Assembly (NCBI RefSeq): GCF_900157365.1
Contig: NZ_FUEZ01000003.1
Span: forward strand, 62,001-126,000
DNA length: 64,000 nucleotides
Direction: 5' to 3'
Source: Mycobacterium numidiamassiliense
GTDB lineage: Bacteria > Actinomycetota > Actinomycetes > Mycobacteriales > Mycobacteriaceae
Shown: piece by piece, positions 62,854-64,000 of the stretch
Position numbering within the stretch: the first letter of the stretch is position 1
Layout of the letters: each line of letters starts with the position of its first letter
The notes under the pieces: generated by a model
What the model was told of the DNA's origin: nothing
Databases searched by the model: none
What the model saw: only the letters and a program-made list of their open reading frames with translations
Translations under genes and position numbers: made by a program

Positions 62854-64000
62854 CTGAGCACCACCAGCAGATCTCCGCCCTCCACCTGCGCGGCGCTCGA
62901 CAACGCGACCCGCGCCACGGTGGCGTCTTTGGGTGCGGTGATCGGGGCCTCCATTTTCATCGCCTCGATGGTGGCGATGGTCTGACCGGCGCTGACCTGG
63001 TCGCCCTCGGACACCCCGACCGTGACCACCCCGTCGAACGGCGCGGCGATGTGATCGGGATTGCCGCGATCGGCCTTCTCCGCCGTCGGCACCGCGCTGG
63101 CAATGCTGCGGTCGCGCACCAGCACCGGCCGCAGCTGACCGTTGAGGATGCACATCACCGTTCGCATGCCGCGCTCGTCCGGTTCGGAGATGGCCTCGAG
63201 CCCGATCAACAGGTCGACCCCGCGTTCCAGCTCGACGCTGTGCTCTTCGCCCTGCCGCAGACCGTAGAAGAACTGGTTGGCCGAAAGATGTGAGGTGTCG
63301 CCGTAGATTTCCCGGTGCTCTTCGAATTCCTTTGTGGGGCCGGGGAATAACAAACGGTTCAGGGTGGCCTGGCGCTTGGCGCCGTTCAGGGCCAGCGCAG
63401 CCTCGTCCTCGGCGGTCAGTTCCTGGATGGGCTTGGCGGGCGCGCGGCCCTCCAACGCCTTGCTGCGCAATGGTTCGGGCCATCCGCCGGCCGGATCACC
63501 CAGCTCGCCGCGCAGGAATCCGAGCACCGAATCGGGAATGTCGAATCGTGCTGGGTCAGAGGCGAATTCGTCGGCGCTTACCCCGGCACCGACCAGCGCG
63601 AGCGCCAGATCGCCGACGACCTTCGACGACGGCGTGACTTTGATCAGCCGCCCCAGCACCCGGTCCGCACCGGCGTAGGCCTCTTCGATCTCTTCGAATC
63701 GATCACCCAACCCCAGCGCAATCGCCTGCTGCCGCAGGTTCGACAATTGGCCGCCCGGGATTTCGTGGTGGTACACCCGCCCGGTCGGGCCCGGCAACCC
63801 GGACTCGAAGGGCGCGTACACCTTTCGCAACGCTTCCCAGTACGGCTCCAGCGCGCATACGGCCTGCAGCGACAGGCCGGTGTCGTATTCGGTGTGCGCA
63901 GCGGCGGCGACGATCGAACTCAGCGCGGGCTGGCTGGTGGTGCCCGCCAGTGGCGCGGCCGCTCCGTCGACGGCGTCGGCACCCGCCCGCCATGCCGCGA
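62850..64000 (-). CDS. pca: Pyruvate carboxylase, C-terminal part
   Basis: About 382 C-terminal residues are visible; the gene continues past the right edge. The part shown covers the end of the carboxyltransferase barrel ([32 protein letters not shown]), the allosteric/linker region and the biotin carrier domain with the biotinylated lysine in [10 protein letters not shown] near the end. Pyruvate carboxylase makes oxaloacetate from pyruvate and bicarbonate. It corresponds to M. tuberculosis Rv2967c and overlaps rsmD by 4 bp. An in-frame methionine at 63830 is internal, since coding continues without a stop to base 64000. Confidence 0.95.
   Translation of the reverse strand, partial: AAWRAGADAVDGAAAPLAGTTSQPALSSIVAAAAHTEYDTGLSLQAVCALEPYWEALRKVYAPFESGLPGPTGRVYHHEIPGGQLSNLRQQAIALGLGDRFEEIEEAYAGADRVLGRLIKVTPSSKVVGDLALALVGAGVSADEFASDPARFDIPDSVLGFLRGELGDPAGGWPEPLRSKALEGRAPAKPIQELTAEDEAALALNGAKRQATLNRLLFPGPTKEFEEHREIYGDTSHLSANQFFYGLRQGEEHSVELERGVDLLIGLEAISEPDERGMRTVMCILNGQLRPVLVRDRSIASAVPTAEKADRGNPDHIAAPFDGVVTVGVSEGDQVSAGQTIATIEAMKMEAPITAPKDATVARVALSSAAQVEGGDLLVVLS

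Overview
The window is high-GC DNA from a mycobacterium; the species is not determined. The flanks carry the conserved chromosomal order that in Mycobacterium tuberculosis runs from smc (Rv2922c) to pca (Rv2967c). The centre is the place where M. tuberculosis carries its phthiocerol dimycocerosate / phenolic glycolipid (PDIM/PGL) locus. Names below rest on motifs, domain order, lengths and remembered homologues, because no alignment or search could be run.

Left flank (1-7121, all minus strand): partial smc, acyP, an OsmC peroxidase gene, then an iron module nfu-feoB-feoA, then fpg, rnc, a DUF177 gene and sepIVA. Most genes here touch or overlap by 4 bp. The feoA-feoB-nfu block sits between fpg and osmC, where M. 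tuberculosis has nothing, behind a DtxR/IdeR-like palindrome.

PDIM-like core (7374-43379): tesA, a single gene in place of ppsA plus ppsB, then ppsC, ppsD, ppsE, drrA, drrB, drrC, papA5 and a trans-acting enoyl reductase (Rv2953 type) run on the plus strand. Converging on them from the minus strand are a FadD26-like fatty acyl-AMP ligase and a large PKS whose front (ACP-KS-AT) is PpsA-like and whose back (DH-ER-KR-ACP) is Mas-like. No mmpL7, lppX, fadD28, separate mas, methyltransferase, glycosyltransferase or pks15/1-fadD22 gene is present in the window.

PUFA-synthase block (43922-61644): an Rv2963-type permease gene marks the old right edge of the PDIM/PGL region. Between it and coaD lie three minus-strand genes with the domain content of a bacterial polyunsaturated fatty acid (Pfa) synthase. 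They are a PfaD enoyl reductase, a KS-MAT-ACP-ACP-KR-DH protein, and a KS-CLF-(FabA-type DH repeats)-DH-acyltransferase protein, in the order known from myxobacteria. Right flank (61792-64000): coaD, rsmD and partial pyruvate carboxylase.

Inferred working model: the locus makes an unusual long-chain lipid. The FAAL loads a fatty acid, possibly one from the Pfa synthase, onto the N-terminal ACPs of the two loading-type PKSs. The shortened Pps line makes a phthiocerol-like chain with one fewer beta-hydroxyl. The PpsA/Mas chimera makes a methyl-branched acyl chain, PapA5 esterifies, TesA edits or releases, and DrrABC exports. The coupling of the two systems is inference from gene neighbourhood only.
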